This document shows, in pieces, positions 27,310 to 41,961 of a DNA stretch of 59,998 bases. Source of the stretch: Acidobacteriaceae bacterium (lineage in GTDB: Bacteria; Acidobacteriota; Terriglobia; Bryobacterales; Bryobacteraceae); contig JAFATG010000175.1 in the NCBI GenBank assembly GCA_019244055.1, forward strand, positions 1 to 59,998, in the 5' to 3' direction. The position numbers and the translations under genes were made by a program. Position 1 is the stretch's first letter. Every line of letters begins with the position of its first letter. The notes under the pieces were generated by a model. The model saw only the letters and a list, made by a program, of their open reading frames with translations. It had not been told where the DNA came from and did no database searches.

Positions 27310-28656
27310 TTGAGTGATCCATGGGAAGAGATCAAAGCCTGGCTGGCCGTCAAGCTCAGTAAGGCAGCATATGAGAACTGGTTTTCTCAGACTGCACTCG
27401 GATCCTTGCGCAATGGTGAATTGACGGTTCGGGTTCCGAACGAAAGCACAGAATCCTGGATCCGGCAAGAATACACCTCTTACATTCGGAGCGCGATTGA
27501 AGCTCTGAATCTGCCGATCAGAAGGATTCACTACGAAATCGAAGCACTGTCGGCCGCTGCTGCCGCGGGCGCTGAACGCTCGTCAGTTTCAATTCGAGTG
27601 AACGGTCATAGCCACTCAGAACCGGTGTTTGAGAACACGGCCTCATGGCTGAATCCAAGGCTTACTTTTGATACCTATGTGGTAGGCGCTTCCAATCAGC
27701 TCGCCCACGCCGCAGCGCAAGCCGTAGCGAAGATGCCCTCGAAGAGCTACAACCCCTTGTTTATTTATGGCGGAGTCGGAATCGGCAAGACGCATCTGAT
27801 GCATGCGATCGGGCGAAGTCTGCTTGAAAACTTCAGCGGTCTGAACGTGATTTACACCTCCAGCGAGCGGTTCATGAACGAGATGATCACGTCCATCAAG
27901 GTCGACCGCATGTCGCAGTTCCATCGCCATTACCGCTCGGCGGATGTGCTTTTGATTGACGATATCCACATCATTGCCGGCAAGGAGCGCACGCAAGAAG
28001 AATTCTTCCATACTTTCAACGAGCTTTACGACCATCAAAAGCAGATCGTAATCTCCAGTGATTCGGCTCCCGGGCAGTTGGCGGGGTTGGTGGAGCGGCT
28101 CCGGTCACGCTTCGAGTGGGGTTTGATCGTTGATGTCCAGCCGCCCGATCTCGAGACGAAAATGGCGATTCTGGACAAGAAAGCCGAGACCGAAGGGATC
28201 AAGCTGCCGCAAGACGTTCGAATCTTCATCGCCACGAAAACAAAATCGAACGTTCGTGAGCTGGAAGGAGCGCTCACGCGGCTTATGGCTGTTTCCTCAT
28301 TAACCGGCCAGCCCATTTCGCTGGCCATGGTGCACCAAACGCTTAAACATCTGAGCAACAGCCCAGAACGCAAGGTTTCGGTGGAATCGATCCTGAAGAC
28401 CGTAGGAGAACGTTTTTCGCTAACGCCCGCTCAGTTGAAGATGAAGAGCAATACGAGGCAGATTGCGTACCCACGTCAGGTGGCGATGTATCTCGTTAAG
28501 GAACTCACGCAAGCTTCGCTTCCGGAGATTGGGCGCTACTTCGGCGGGAAACATCACACGACGGTGCTTCACTCGGTGCAGAAAATCGAGGACCTGCGCC
28601 AACATGACGATGATTTGAACAGTCTTATTCAGTCGCTAATAGATTCACTTCGGTAG
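27310..28656 (+). CDS. dnaA: Chromosomal replication initiator DnaA
   Basis: A 448-residue initiator. I choose TTG 27310 because GGGGAGG (27294-27300) stands 9 nt upstream and the protein then begins with the normal domain I, SDPWEEIKAWLAVKLSKAAYENWF; a GTG at 27253 would overlap the DnaA boxes. Domain III has Walker A GGVGIGKTHLMHA and Walker B LLIDDIHIIAGKE. Domain IV carries the DNA-binding signature YPRQVAMYLVKELTQASLPEIGRYFGGKHHTTVLH. It binds DnaA boxes and opens oriC; dnaN and gyrB follow in the classical order. Confidence 0.97.
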   Translation: MSDPWEEIKAWLAVKLSKAAYENWFSQTALGSLRNGELTVRVPNESTESWIRQEYTSYIRSAIEALNLPIRRIHYEIEALSAAAAAGAERSSVSIRVNGHSHSEPVFENTASWLNPRLTFDTYVVGASNQLAHAAAQAVAKMPSKSYNPLFIYGGVGIGKTHLMHAIGRSLLENFSGLNVIYTSSERFMNEMITSIKVDRMSQFHRHYRSADVLLIDDIHIIAGKERTQEEFFHTFNELYDHQKQIVISSDSAPGQLAGLVERLRSRFEWGLIVDVQPPDLETKMAILDKKAETEGIKLPQDVRIFIATKTKSNVRELEGALTRLMAVSSLTGQPISLAMVHQTLKHLSNSPERKVSVESILKTVGERFSLTPAQLKMKSNTRQIAYPRQVAMYLVKELTQASLPEIGRYFGGKHHTTVLHSVQKIEDLRQHDDDLNSLIQSLIDSLR

Positions 28657-28921
28657 GGATATGACGGTTTTCCACAAAGAATGGCCCATGGACGTTGTGG
28701 ACGGGTGTTCAAGGAACCGATCGGGGACCAGATTCGCAGACTGGACAGAGAAGAAATTCACAGGTACCGATGCGAAGAAGCTCTCGATTTTGCTATAATT
28801 TAGAAGGAATTAAACATTTCCACAGCCCCTACTAATACGGTTCTCTTTTCTAGTAATTATTCATAAGAACCACAGGAATAATAGAGCACGCAACAGAGCG
28901 AGGAACCCTCAACATACCCCT
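28657..28921. other. dnaA-dnaN intergenic region with DnaA-box-like 9-mers
   Basis: A 265-nt gap holds TTTTCCACA (28668-28676) and ATTTCCACA (28816-28824), both DnaA-box-like, around an AT-rich segment (about 28780-28870). An extended -10 promoter element TGCTATAAT (28791-28799) probably drives dnaN; no clear -35 precedes it. Together with the boxes before dnaA this makes the dnaA flank the best oriC candidate in the window. Which of the two sides contains the unwinding site cannot be decided. Confidence 0.5.
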
Positions 28922-30034
28922 ATGGAATTCTCGGTTAGCAAGTCGGATTTAGTACGGGAACTGGGACTCACACAGGGTGTGGTGGAGAAGAAAACCACCA
29001 TCCCGATCCTCTCGAACATTCTTGTCGAGACCGATCATGACCAAGTCTGGCTCACGGCAACGGATCTGGAATTGGGCATTCGTTGTGCTTGCCCGGCTCG
29101 TATCAAGAAGGAGGGAGCAGGCACTATTCCAGCACGCCGGCTGCTGGATTATGTCCGCCTACTGCCGGATGCGGATGTGCAGGTAAAATTGGCCGAAAAT
29201 CAGTGGGCCAGTTTTGTTTGCGGCCGGTCGAGAACCCGGATCGCCGGCATGTCTCGGGAGAGCTTCCCCGAGCTTCCGCAAATGCCTGAGCCGCTCGCGG
29301 AGATTCCGCTCGGCATTCTTTCGCAGATGATCGCGAGCACCATTTTTGCGATCTCGACGGAGGAATCCCGCTTTACATTGAACGGCGCGCTTCTGATTTT
29401 GAAGGAGAGCGGACTCGTTATGGTTGCCACTGACGGTCACCGACTGGCGATGGTTGAAAAGCACATCAGCTTGCCCGGCCTGTCAGGATCTTACCGGGCG
29501 CTGCTTCCAAAGAAGGCCATGAGTGAGATCCAAAAGCTGGCTAGCGACGATCCCGACAAAGTGATTGAGTTTTCCGGCAACGAGAACCATCTGTTCTTCC
29601 GAATTGAGAAGCGGCTATTGCTAAGCCGCAAGCTTACCGGTAACTTCCCGGATTATGAGCGCGTACTGCCGAAGGAACACCCGCACACGCTACTAGTTCA
29701 GCGAGACGAATTGAAGGCCTCTATCGAGCGGGTCGCGCAGTTTGCAGATGAGCGCTCCCGGGCCATTCGCCTGCAGACATTGAAAGACGAATTGAAAGTG
29801 CATTCCTCGGTATCCGAAACAGGTGAAAGTGAGGAAACCATTCCTGTTGAGTACAGCGGTTCCGACATCGAGATTGGATTTAACGCTCAATACCTACTCG
29901 ATTTTCTTCGCTCTCTCGATCAGGGCGAAGTGGAGTTTCATTTCAAGGACTCCAACAGCGCCGGCGAGTTGCGTCCACATGCCGCCGGGGCCGACACAGT
30001 CTATCGCTATGTCGTGATGCCGATGCGCATTTGA
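28922..30034 (+). CDS. dnaN: DNA polymerase III beta subunit (sliding clamp)
   Basis: A 370-residue clamp with three repeated domains. Typical pieces are MEFSVSKSDLVRELGLTQGVVEKKTTIPILSNILVE at the start, VMVATDGHRLA in the middle domain, LLLSRKLTGNFPDYERVLP, and the C-terminal VYRYVVMPMRI, the conserved clamp end. It rings DNA and tethers polymerase III. It follows dnaA and precedes gyrB by about 90 nt. Confidence 0.97.
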   Translation: MEFSVSKSDLVRELGLTQGVVEKKTTIPILSNILVETDHDQVWLTATDLELGIRCACPARIKKEGAGTIPARRLLDYVRLLPDADVQVKLAENQWASFVCGRSRTRIAGMSRESFPELPQMPEPLAEIPLGILSQMIASTIFAISTEESRFTLNGALLILKESGLVMVATDGHRLAMVEKHISLPGLSGSYRALLPKKAMSEIQKLASDDPDKVIEFSGNENHLFFRIEKRLLLSRKLTGNFPDYERVLPKEHPHTLLVQRDELKASIERVAQFADERSRAIRLQTLKDELKVHSSVSETGESEETIPVEYSGSDIEIGFNAQYLLDFLRSLDQGEVEFHFKDSNSAGELRPHAAGADTVYRYVVMPMRI

Positions 30035-30056
30035 GTGCGCGTCAAGGAGAAGAAGC

Positions 30057-32553
<2,497 letters not shown>

Positions 32554-32561
32554 CCGGCCCG

Positions 32562-33728
32562 ATGGCAATGCCCGTGGTCCGCATAAGCCGAAAAGGCGCG
32601 GACCGCGCGCAATCGGGCCATCCCTGGATCTTCTCGAGCGACGTCATTGATAGCGGCACCGCTCAAGCCGGGGACGCGGTCCGAGTCGTTGACTATCGGG
32701 GTAAGAACATCGGAGCCGGGCATTACAGCTCCACCTCCCAAATTGCGGTGAGATTGCTCAGTCATGCGATCGAAACGATTGACGAGAGATTCCTGACGAG
32801 GCGAATCGAATCGGCTCTCGAATACCGCCGGCGAGTCGTTTCGAATTCGAATGCCTATCGCGTGATTCATGCCGAGGGCGATTTGCTTCCCGGCCTGATC
32901 GTCGATAAATACTCGGACTGGCTTGTTGTGCAACTGCTGAACCAGGGTATGGACCGGATGGCAGATTGCGTGTCTGCCGTTCTGGCTCGTCTGCTAGACC
33001 CGTGCGGAATCGTCGCTCGCAATGATGTCACGGTTCGCGCAAAAGAAGCGCTTCCTCAAGATGTGCGCCTGCTCGCAGGAGACGTGCCGGAGCGAGTTCC
33101 CATTCGCCTGAATAGCTATACGATGCACGCAAATCTCTTGACCGGGCAGAAGACAGGCGTGTTTCTGGATCAGCGTGAAAACTACTTAGCTGCCCAACGA
33201 TATGCGCGTGGGGTCGCGCTGGATTGTTTCACGGCCACCGGCGGTTTTGGCTTGCATTTGGCGTGCCGCTGCGAATCGGTTGAAGCGGTGGACAGTTCGG
33301 CTGCGATTCTCGCTGAGGCCGAGGCGAACGCCGCGGCCAACGCGATCGGCAACATTCATTTCAAGAAAGCCGACGTACTCGATTATCTTGCCGGACTCGT
33401 CTCCGCGCGGCGGACATTCGACACCATTGTCTTGGATCCACCCGCGTTCACGAAATCGCGATCGGCAGTAGAAGGCGCGGCTCGCGGGTATAAAGAGATC
33501 AATTTGCGAGCGCTTCGGCTCCTAAATTCTGGCGGCGTACTTGTCACGTGCTCTTGCTCGCACCACATGAGCGAGGCGCATTTCCTGGAGTTGATTGCTG
33601 CCGCCGCCCTCGATTGCGGAAAGCAGTTACGGGTTCTGGAACGGAGAACGCAATCGCAGGATCACCCTATCCTGCTCACGGTTCCCGAAACGCACTATCT
33701 CAAATGCCTGATTGTTGAGGTAGTCTGA
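32562..33728 (+). CDS. rlmI: Class I SAM-dependent rRNA methyltransferase, RlmI-like
   Basis: A 388-residue protein. The N-terminal PUA-like part has HPWIFSSDV and GDAVRVVDYRG; then come an EEHVD-like linker and a Rossmann methyltransferase with FLDQRENY, LDCFTATGGFGLHLA (motif I) and VLDPPAFTKSR (motif IV, the catalytic-type DPPAF), and CSCSHHM, whose cysteine is typical of m5C enzymes. RlmI methylates C1962 of 23S rRNA; the same specificity is inferred, not shown. It starts 8 nt after gyrB and ends 7 nt before convergent selB. Confidence 0.88.
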   Translation: MAMPVVRISRKGADRAQSGHPWIFSSDVIDSGTAQAGDAVRVVDYRGKNIGAGHYSSTSQIAVRLLSHAIETIDERFLTRRIESALEYRRRVVSNSNAYRVIHAEGDLLPGLIVDKYSDWLVVQLLNQGMDRMADCVSAVLARLLDPCGIVARNDVTVRAKEALPQDVRLLAGDVPERVPIRLNSYTMHANLLTGQKTGVFLDQRENYLAAQRYARGVALDCFTATGGFGLHLACRCESVEAVDSSAAILAEAEANAAANAIGNIHFKKADVLDYLAGLVSARRTFDTIVLDPPAFTKSRSAVEGAARGYKEINLRALRLLNSGGVLVTCSCSHHMSEAHFLELIAAAALDCGKQLRVLERRTQSQDHPILLTVPETHYLKCLIVEVV

Positions 33729-33735
33729 ATCGAGT

Positions 33736-35610
33736 TCAGAGAACAACTCGCAAATCACCCTCGCGCCGAGTGATCCTTTGGTGATCGAGGTATTCGAGAA
33801 GCGGAATCGCGTATTTACGCGAGACGTGTGTCCATTCTTTGAATTCCGGTACTGAGAACCGGCGACCCTTATGAGCGGCGAGGGATTGTTGAATGTGAGC
33901 GATCACGTCCGCGTGAAAGACGAGATCGCCCGGGAGGCGAATCAATCGCTTGTTCTTGATCAGGGTCTCGAGAAGCTCGCGGGCCTTACCGGATTTTGTC
34001 AAACCAGCGGAATTCAGTGCCTCCGCGATCGAGGGCGGCTGGAATCCCGCTTTGCGATACAGTTGTTCGATCTTGGAGAGCACCGTCATATCTTGCTCGC
34101 TGAAGCTCGGCTCGTGCGTAGCGAGCGCGATGGTGTCGCCCTGCAACCGAATCGCGGGGAAATCCGCGAACAACTCAGCGGCGACACCAGGATCTAATCC
34201 CGAACGCGCAGCGGCGATCGGTGCTCCTGGAGCAGAGGGGTACTTAGCGTGAAACGCCCTCAACCAATCCAGCAGCTTTTCGCGACGCAGCTCTTTCCAC
34301 TCCTTTGTGACCACCCGTTGCGGTCCAGGCAGAAGCAGCAGCGCGGGATTGGCCATGATGATACGCTTCACTTCATCGGAGGCCAGTCCTGTCATCCTGG
34401 CCAATTCTGTGATTTTGCGCCCGGCTTTGCTTTCAGCGACCAGAATTTCGACTCGGCTTGCGACGTCTGCGTCACGCAAGGCACCTGAGCGCTGCGCGAT
34501 TTTGGTCCGGCTTAAGCGCTTGGGCGGGAACGCATCGACAATCGATCCGCCGGCGACCGTTCGCGCTGATGAAGCATGCCGCAGGACGAAACGGTCTCCG
34601 GGGAGCGCTACCGTGGGTTGCGAGAGCCATAATCGGGCCAGCGTGCGGGCTCCCGGCATGAGCTCGACGATCTTCAACGAGGCGGGAACCTCCGCTGTTC
34701 CCAGATATAAAAGGAAACGGTCTCGCCGGTTCGGAACGTTTGTGCCTTGCAGCCACTCCACTTCTGTGTCGAGGAGCAGGCTGGATTCCAGCACGCCGGG
34801 CGCACCCAGGACAAAGCCACGTCGAAGTTCGGAGTGCTCAATTCCGGTGATGTTAACTGCCGTGCGCTGTCCCGCTTCTGCTCTGTCTACGGATTGTCCA
34901 TGTACTTGCAGTCCGCGGATGCGGGCCTGCCGCGCGAGCGGCTGAATTTCAACCGTTTGTCCGGTTTGCAGTGATCCGCCCCAAAGCGTCCCGGTCACAA
35001 CAGTGCCAAAGCCTTTCATTGCAAAACTTCGGTCGATGGGGAGGCGGACGACTCCATTCCTTTGGATGGCTGTCCTGGCTCTTGCGAGACTGGACAGCCG
35101 GTCTCTCAGTTCCGGCAAGCCGTATCCTGTCAAGGCGCTCACGCGCACAACCGGCGCATCTTGCAGGAATGAACCGGAGCACAATTTCCTTGCTGCCTCT
35201 TCCGCGAGAGCGATCTGGTCTTTCGTCGCCAGATCGCACTTGGTCAGCACAATCACTCCGTGCCGGACGTTTAAGAGACGGCAGATATCGAAGTGCTCCC
35301 GCGTTTGCGGCTTGACAGATTCGTCGGAAGCTATCACCAGCATGACGGCTTCGATGCCCGTAGCCCCGGCCAGCATGTTCTTGATAAACCGTTCATGTCC
35401 GGGAACATCGATGAAAGCGATGCGTTCGCCCGTTGGCAGTGCAAGATGAGCGAAGCCGAGGTCAATGGAAATGCCGCGCTGCTTCTCCTCAGCCAGCCTG
35501 TCCGTATCGATGCCGGTTAGGGCACGGACAAGCGATGTTTTCCCGTGATCGATGTGACCGGCTGTGCCTATTACGACCCTGGCAGGAGCGGGAAAATCGC
35601 GATCTGACAT
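33736..35610 (-). CDS. selB: Selenocysteine-specific elongation factor SelB
   Basis: A 624-residue factor starting at 35610 ([27 protein letters not shown]). The G domain has [25 protein letters not shown] and TKCD. Domain II/III follow, and the C-terminus ends in winged helices ([35 protein letters not shown]) that bind the SECIS hairpin in mRNA. SelB brings Sec-tRNA to UGA codons. No selA, selD, tRNA-Sec or UGA-containing gene is seen in this window, so the rest of the pathway must be elsewhere. The upstream region (61 nt) is shared with the divergent carboxylase gene. Confidence 0.93.
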   Translation of the reverse strand: MSDRDFPAPARVVIGTAGHIDHGKTSLVRALTGIDTDRLAEEKQRGISIDLGFAHLALPTGERIAFIDVPGHERFIKNMLAGATGIEAVMLVIASDESVKPQTREHFDICRLLNVRHGVIVLTKCDLATKDQIALAEEAARKLCSGSFLQDAPVVRVSALTGYGLPELRDRLSSLARARTAIQRNGVVRLPIDRSFAMKGFGTVVTGTLWGGSLQTGQTVEIQPLARQARIRGLQVHGQSVDRAEAGQRTAVNITGIEHSELRRGFVLGAPGVLESSLLLDTEVEWLQGTNVPNRRDRFLLYLGTAEVPASLKIVELMPGARTLARLWLSQPTVALPGDRFVLRHASSARTVAGGSIVDAFPPKRLSRTKIAQRSGALRDADVASRVEILVAESKAGRKITELARMTGLASDEVKRIIMANPALLLLPGPQRVVTKEWKELRREKLLDWLRAFHAKYPSAPGAPIAAARSGLDPGVAAELFADFPAIRLQGDTIALATHEPSFSEQDMTVLSKIEQLYRKAGFQPPSIAEALNSAGLTKSGKARELLETLIKNKRLIRLPGDLVFHADVIAHIQQSLAAHKGRRFSVPEFKEWTHVSRKYAIPLLEYLDHQRITRREGDLRVVL

Positions 35611-35671
35611 GCTTAAATCTGCTTCCATCTTCCACCCGCAAGGCGGAGAAGGCAGCGGAAAAAACGAAGAC

Positions 35672-37219
35672 ATGAGCGCAAATCGTGTAGAGGAATTGCA
35701 GCACCGGCACGCGGCCGCGGAACAGGGCGGAGGGCGCGAGAGAACGGACCGCCAGCACCGCGAGGGCAAGCTTTCCGCCCGTGAGCGAATGGAGTTGCTG
35801 CTGGACGAAGGGACGTTTGAAGAGCTCGATAAGCTGGTTCGCCATCGCTGCCATAATTTCGGAATGCAAAAAAGTGTGATCGATGGCGATGGCTTTGTTA
35901 CCGGTTATGGACTGATTCATGGGCGCGAAGTATTTGTGTTCGCCCAGGATTTTACGGTGTTCGGCGGCTCGCTTTCCGAAGCAAACGCGCAGAAAATCGT
36001 GAAGCTGATGGACCTAGCGCTCAAGACAGGCGCCCCGATTTTGGGTCTTAATGACTCGGGAGGCGCTCGCATCCAGGAAGGCGTGGTTTCGCTGGCCGGA
36101 TATGCCGACATCTTCCTGCGCAATACCCTTGCGAGCGGCGTGGTTCCTCAGATCTCCGCCATCATGGGCCCGTGTGCCGGTGGTGCCGTATATTCCCCGG
36201 CGCTTACCGACTTTGTTTTCATGGTGGACCAAACGAGTCACATGTTCGTGACCGGTCCGGACGTGATCAAGACCGTTACTCACGAAGACGTTTCGAAGGA
36301 AGAGCTCGGCGGAGCCATGACACACAACTCGACCAGCGGTGTCGCGCATTTCCTGGCCGCCGATGACCCGAGCTGTCTTCGGAGCATTCGCGAACTCATG
36401 ACCTTTCTGCCGCAGAACAACCTGGACGGTGTATCGCGCGTTCCGACAAAAGATCCCGAGAATCGCGCCGATCCTGAGCTGGACACGCTGATTCCCGAAG
36501 AATCGAACCAACCTTATGACATTAAGGACGTAATCTCTCGAGTGGTTGACGATCGTTATTTCTTCGAGATCGCGGAGCATTTTGCGCGGAACATCGTGAT
36601 CGGCTTCGGGCGCTTAGGCGGTGAGACCGTGGGAATCGTGGCAAATCAGCCGGCTCATCTGGCAGGATGCCTTGACATTAACTCCTCGACCAAGGGCGCG
36701 CGTTTTGTGAGATTCTGTGATGCGTTCCAGATTCCGATCCTGACCTTCGAGGATGTACCTGGATTCTTGCCGGGGACAGCACAGGAATTCGGCGGCATCA
36801 TCCGGCACGGCGCGAAACTGCTCTATGCTTACGCAGAAGCAACGGTCCCCAAAATCACGGTGATTACGCGTAAAGCGTACGGAGGCGCGTATTGTGTCAT
36901 GGGTTCGAAACACCTGCGAACGGATATCAATTTCGCTTATCCGACTGCTGAAATCGCGGTAATGGGTCCCGAGGGAGCCGTGAACGTACTGCATCGCCGA
37001 GAGTTGCAGCACGACTCCAATCCCGACGAGAGCCGCAGAAAGCGGATCGAAGAGTATCGGGATCGCTTCGCCAATCCCTTCGTGGCTGCCGAACGCGGTT
37101 ACGTAGATGATGTGATTGAGCCGCGCGAAACGCGGCCAAAAGTAATCCACGCTCTGCAAATGCTGGCGAATAAGACTGACACAATGCCGCGCAAGAAACA
37201 CGGCAATATCCCACTCTAG
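35672..37219 (+). CDS. Acyl-CoA carboxylase beta subunit (propionyl/methylmalonyl-CoA carboxyltransferase)
   Basis: A 515-residue carboxyltransferase. The chosen ATG 35672 gives the familiar start [34 protein letters not shown]. Family marks: [71 protein letters not shown] and the second half [28 protein letters not shown]. These match PccB/MmdA-type subunits, which move carboxyl from biotin to propionyl-CoA. The biotin subunit is not adjacent. It ends 9 nt before convergent lepA. Confidence 0.92.
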   Translation: MSANRVEELQHRHAAAEQGGGRERTDRQHREGKLSARERMELLLDEGTFEELDKLVRHRCHNFGMQKSVIDGDGFVTGYGLIHGREVFVFAQDFTVFGGSLSEANAQKIVKLMDLALKTGAPILGLNDSGGARIQEGVVSLAGYADIFLRNTLASGVVPQISAIMGPCAGGAVYSPALTDFVFMVDQTSHMFVTGPDVIKTVTHEDVSKEELGGAMTHNSTSGVAHFLAADDPSCLRSIRELMTFLPQNNLDGVSRVPTKDPENRADPELDTLIPEESNQPYDIKDVISRVVDDRYFFEIAEHFARNIVIGFGRLGGETVGIVANQPAHLAGCLDINSSTKGARFVRFCDAFQIPILTFEDVPGFLPGTAQEFGGIIRHGAKLLYAYAEATVPKITVITRKAYGGAYCVMGSKHLRTDINFAYPTAEIAVMGPEGAVNVLHRRELQHDSNPDESRRKRIEEYRDRFANPFVAAERGYVDDVIEPRETRPKVIHALQMLANKTDTMPRKKHGNIPL

Positions 37220-37228
37220 AGCTGGAAC

Positions 37229-39040
<1,812 letters not shown>

Positions 39041-39119
39041 GGTGTGCGGTAGACTGAGGGGATAAAAACGAATTATCCCACAGAGAGCGCTTGCAGCCCG
39101 TGATTCACGCGCTTCCTAA

Positions 39120-39593
39120 ATGGCCTACAAAACGCTCCAAGGATCCTTAGATGCCAGCGACTTACGCATCGGCATCGTCGTAAGCCGGTTCAACGAATTC
39201 ATCACCGAACAACTCGCGAAAGGCGCCTTGGAAATTCTGGAGAAACACGGCTGCCCACGGGAAAACATCCGTTTTGTGAAGGTGCCCGGCGCGTGGGAAT
39301 TGCCGATAGCCGCGCGAAGTTTGGCTCCGCATTGCGATGCAATCATTGCCCTCGGGGCCGTGGTGCGCGGCGAGACACCGCATTTCGAGTTCGTCGCTAA
39401 TGGCGCCGCTGATGGGCTCAGCAGAGTCAGTCTGGATACCGGCGTTCCTATCGCCTTCGGCGTATTGACAACAGATGACCTACAGCAGGCGATGGAGCGC
39501 GCGGGCGGCAAAAGCGGCAATAAAGGCTGCGAGGCCGCGGAAGCCGCGATCGAGGTTGCGAATTTGCAGCGCCGGTTGAAGGAACAGGACTAA
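39120..39593 (+). CDS. ribH: 6,7-dimethyl-8-ribityllumazine synthase
   Basis: A 157-residue enzyme of riboflavin synthesis that joins 5-amino-6-ribitylamino-uracil with dihydroxybutanone phosphate. Motifs: RIGIVVSRFNEFITEQLAKGA, KVPGAWELPIAA, ALGAVVRGETPHFEFV (with the catalytic His) and PIAFGVLTTDD. Length and order fit the 60-mer-forming bacterial enzyme. The nusB gene starts one base after its stop, the common ribH-nusB pair. Confidence 0.96.
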   Translation: MAYKTLQGSLDASDLRIGIVVSRFNEFITEQLAKGALEILEKHGCPRENIRFVKVPGAWELPIAARSLAPHCDAIIALGAVVRGETPHFEFVANGAADGLSRVSLDTGVPIAFGVLTTDDLQQAMERAGGKSGNKGCEAAEAAIEVANLQRRLKEQD

Positions 39594-39594
39594 C

Positions 39595-40023
39595 ATGGCG
39601 GCGCGGCACAGATCTCGGAAACGAGCTCTGCAGGTCCTTTTCGAATGGGACGTTCGGGGTGAACCCGTTGATAAGGCGATCCTTCATTTCTATGACAGCC
39701 TTTACTCGGAAGAGAACGAGAAAGTACCCAAACCTGACAAATTCATGGAAGAGCTGGTTCGCGGCACCGTAGCGAGTGCTCCTGAGATCGACAAGAAAAT
39801 CGAAGCGAAATCGGAACACTGGCGCCTGGACCGCATGCCTGTCGTCGATCGAAATATTCTGCGCCTGGCGATCTATGAGTTGAGTGTGAACAACGTCCCG
39901 GCACCGATCGTTATCGACGAGGCGCTCGAACTGGCGAGGCAGTTCTCGAGTGACGAATCGCTGCCATTCATAAACGGATTGCTCGATGCGATTCGGAGGC
40001 AGTCTTTCGCCGCGGGCCAGTGA
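39595..40023 (+). CDS. nusB: Transcription antitermination protein NusB
   Basis: A 142-residue all-helical RNA-binding protein: RSRKRALQVLFEWDVRG at the N-terminus, WRLDRMPVVDRNILRLAIYEL in the middle, and the C-terminal INGLLDAI. With NusE it binds boxA and protects rRNA transcripts from termination. The start at 39595 leaves one base after the ribH stop. It ends 3 nt before the convergent GT39-like gene. Confidence 0.95.
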   Translation: MAARHRSRKRALQVLFEWDVRGEPVDKAILHFYDSLYSEENEKVPKPDKFMEELVRGTVASAPEIDKKIEAKSEHWRLDRMPVVDRNILRLAIYELSVNNVPAPIVIDEALELARQFSSDESLPFINGLLDAIRRQSFAAGQ

Positions 40024-40026
40024 AAT

Positions 40027-41586
40027 TTAGCGCGCCGAAATCCGCCAGACAGGTTTCGGCGCTCCTCTTACGTAAATTGCGATCTGTTGACCGCGCAGGC
40101 GCCACGAGGCGACCTGCGTGAGCCCGAGCGCTCCAACCTCTTCCGGGCTGATATCGGGTTGCCAATCGTAGTACCGGCTGAGCAACCATTTCACCGGCAG
40201 GATCGAGATGAATCCGTGCGATGCCCATGTCCTGGTAAAGGTGATGAGCGCGTCGAAGTGGTCAGGCGGCAACGACTCGATCGAGCTTGCATGAAAATCG
40301 TGTGTCTCGATTACCTGTAATGGACGATTGACATATCCGTAGTCGCTGCTCTTGAATGCAGCGGTATAGGGCCAGGCGGTGGCGATACGGCGTTCCGGCA
40401 GATGGTTCTCGGCATAACCGGCGGCGAGCTTTTGCAGACGAACGAAGTCTACCATCGCGTAGTTGTTCTCGTATGGGAACGGGTAAGGAGGATTCCAGAA
40501 CAGGCTCGTTATCAAACCGGCGATCAGAGCTACCGTCGCGCCCAGGCTATAGCGTCGTGACAGGTACGTCAACGCAACGCTTACGGCGATATAGAAGACC
40601 GGCAGCACGGGTAACACGTATCTCTCCAGTTCCGCGCCGCCTAGCACCGATACCAGAACAACGGTGGCACACGCTGCCGCAAGCGTGACGCGCCAGGCGG
40701 GGCTTTGAAGAACCTTCATGCGTTTTGCGGCAAAAATTAGCACTAGAGTTCCGATCCAGCGGAACTCCGCAAAGAAGATGTAGTAGACACGTCGTGTCAG
40801 CGAGAGGGCAACGCGAACCGGATGCAGCGCGTAGGTAACGTTGTAATGTGCGAATCCCGGATCGCCCAGCCAGTAGCCTGTCCCATGATGCAGAACTAGA
40901 AGCCATGCACCCAATGCCCCCGCGGGAGCAATGAACAGGCTCGCTTTCAACCAGTCTCTTCTCCACAGCAGCGCAACAAAAAAGACTGCGGGCACGGCGA
41001 GTCCGGTCTCTTTGGTAAGCACCAGGGCTATGCTGGCAAGCGCGGCGGCCAGGTACTTCGCCTTGACGAAGAGCAAGAGAGCCAACAAGGTCAGGACCAT
41101 TGCGGGCATGTCAAGCTGCGCCATCATGCTCTGGGTGTAGAACAGAGGTGAAGCCACAAGAAGGACCGGCGCGAGGAATGCGGGCGCGCCCTGTGTGCCG
41201 CGGCTTAACTCGATCGCCAATAGGAATGAAAAGAGCAGCCCAAAGCTGGCCAGTACCAGCATTGCTGCCCGCGTCAGTGGAATGGAGAAGCCGAAGAGCT
41301 TGTACCAGAGCACAAGATACGCCTCGACTCCAGGAGGATGGACGTTCGGGGTTGTCGAGTGAGGGATCCATGTGCCGGTGCGGAGCAAATCGAGCGCTGT
41401 CGGTATGAACTGGCCGTGTTCATCCCAGAAGAACGGTAGATTCAGGAGCTGCAGATGAATCGCGAAAAGCGGTGCGGCGAAAAGCGCCAGGAAAATAAAA
41501 AAGTGATAAGGGCGCGTCTTTGAAACCGGGTGCTTCGCGGAAGCGAATGGCGGCGCCGGCATCAGAGGACGGCTCGAAACAGACAT
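40027..41586 (-). CDS. GT39-like membrane glycosyltransferase
   Basis: A 519-residue inner membrane protein with about ten hydrophobic helices. Near residue 53 the loop after the first helix has FWDEHGQFIPTALDLL, the acidic motif of ArnT/PMT-like (GT-C fold) glycosyltransferases, and a later TTPNVHPPGVEAYLVLWY. The C-terminal 120 residues are periplasmic. Such enzymes move a sugar from a lipid-phosphate carrier to a surface glycan or protein; donor and target are unknown. A GTG at 41592, overlapping the DUF3467 stop, is an alternative start. The DUF3467 gene precedes it directly. Confidence 0.7.
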   Translation of the reverse strand: MSVSSRPLMPAPPFASAKHPVSKTRPYHFFIFLALFAAPLFAIHLQLLNLPFFWDEHGQFIPTALDLLRTGTWIPHSTTPNVHPPGVEAYLVLWYKLFGFSIPLTRAAMLVLASFGLLFSFLLAIELSRGTQGAPAFLAPVLLVASPLFYTQSMMAQLDMPAMVLTLLALLLFVKAKYLAAALASIALVLTKETGLAVPAVFFVALLWRRDWLKASLFIAPAGALGAWLLVLHHGTGYWLGDPGFAHYNVTYALHPVRVALSLTRRVYYIFFAEFRWIGTLVLIFAAKRMKVLQSPAWRVTLAAACATVVLVSVLGGAELERYVLPVLPVFYIAVSVALTYLSRRYSLGATVALIAGLITSLFWNPPYPFPYENNYAMVDFVRLQKLAAGYAENHLPERRIATAWPYTAAFKSSDYGYVNRPLQVIETHDFHASSIESLPPDHFDALITFTRTWASHGFISILPVKWLLSRYYDWQPDISPEEVGALGLTQVASWRLRGQQIAIYVRGAPKPVWRISAR

Positions 41587-41591
41587 CCCCA

Positions 41592-41903
41592 CTACTGAAT
41601 GACGTCGCCCTGCGCTTGCGCTTCTAAACGTATTTCGCCGAATGCCGCCTCGTATTGCTTCAGATTTTGAGCTAGCAGGTTCGCCAGGGCTTTGGCTTGC
41701 GGCGGACTCAGGAAAACACCTTGGAAATTCGAGATTGTTACGGCGTCAGGGGCGGATTGATTTACCGTACCGAACATCAGAAAAAAGTCCCAGAGGCTGA
41801 CTCGCACCTGCACGCTATTGGCATAGTTTTCGCGGTAATCCGCTGTGTTGGTGAGGTGCAGCTTGGGAGCCGGCTGTCCTGGACTCATCTTTCCAGTATC
41901 CAT
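41592..41903 (-). CDS. DUF3467 small protein
   Basis: A 103-residue protein (start 41903, MDTGKMSPGQ). The core YRENYANSVQVRVSLWDFFLMFGTV, FQGVFLSPPQAKALANLLAQNLKQYEAAFGEI is the DUF3467 pattern (a short beta-meander with a helix). No signal peptide. An alternative start is the second Met (about 41888). The frame is open to 42035 but those residues are antisense-like reading of an ECF sigma remnant. The role is unknown; it is 5 nt from the membrane glycosyltransferase gene and may share its transcript. Confidence 0.65.
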   Translation of the reverse strand: MDTGKMSPGQPAPKLHLTNTADYRENYANSVQVRVSLWDFFLMFGTVNQSAPDAVTISNFQGVFLSPPQAKALANLLAQNLKQYEAAFGEIRLEAQAQGDVIQ

Positions 41904-41961
41904 GAGAGGGGTTGCTGGATAGCTGGAAAGAAATCCCCAGACTCTTATGGCACTTACGCTA

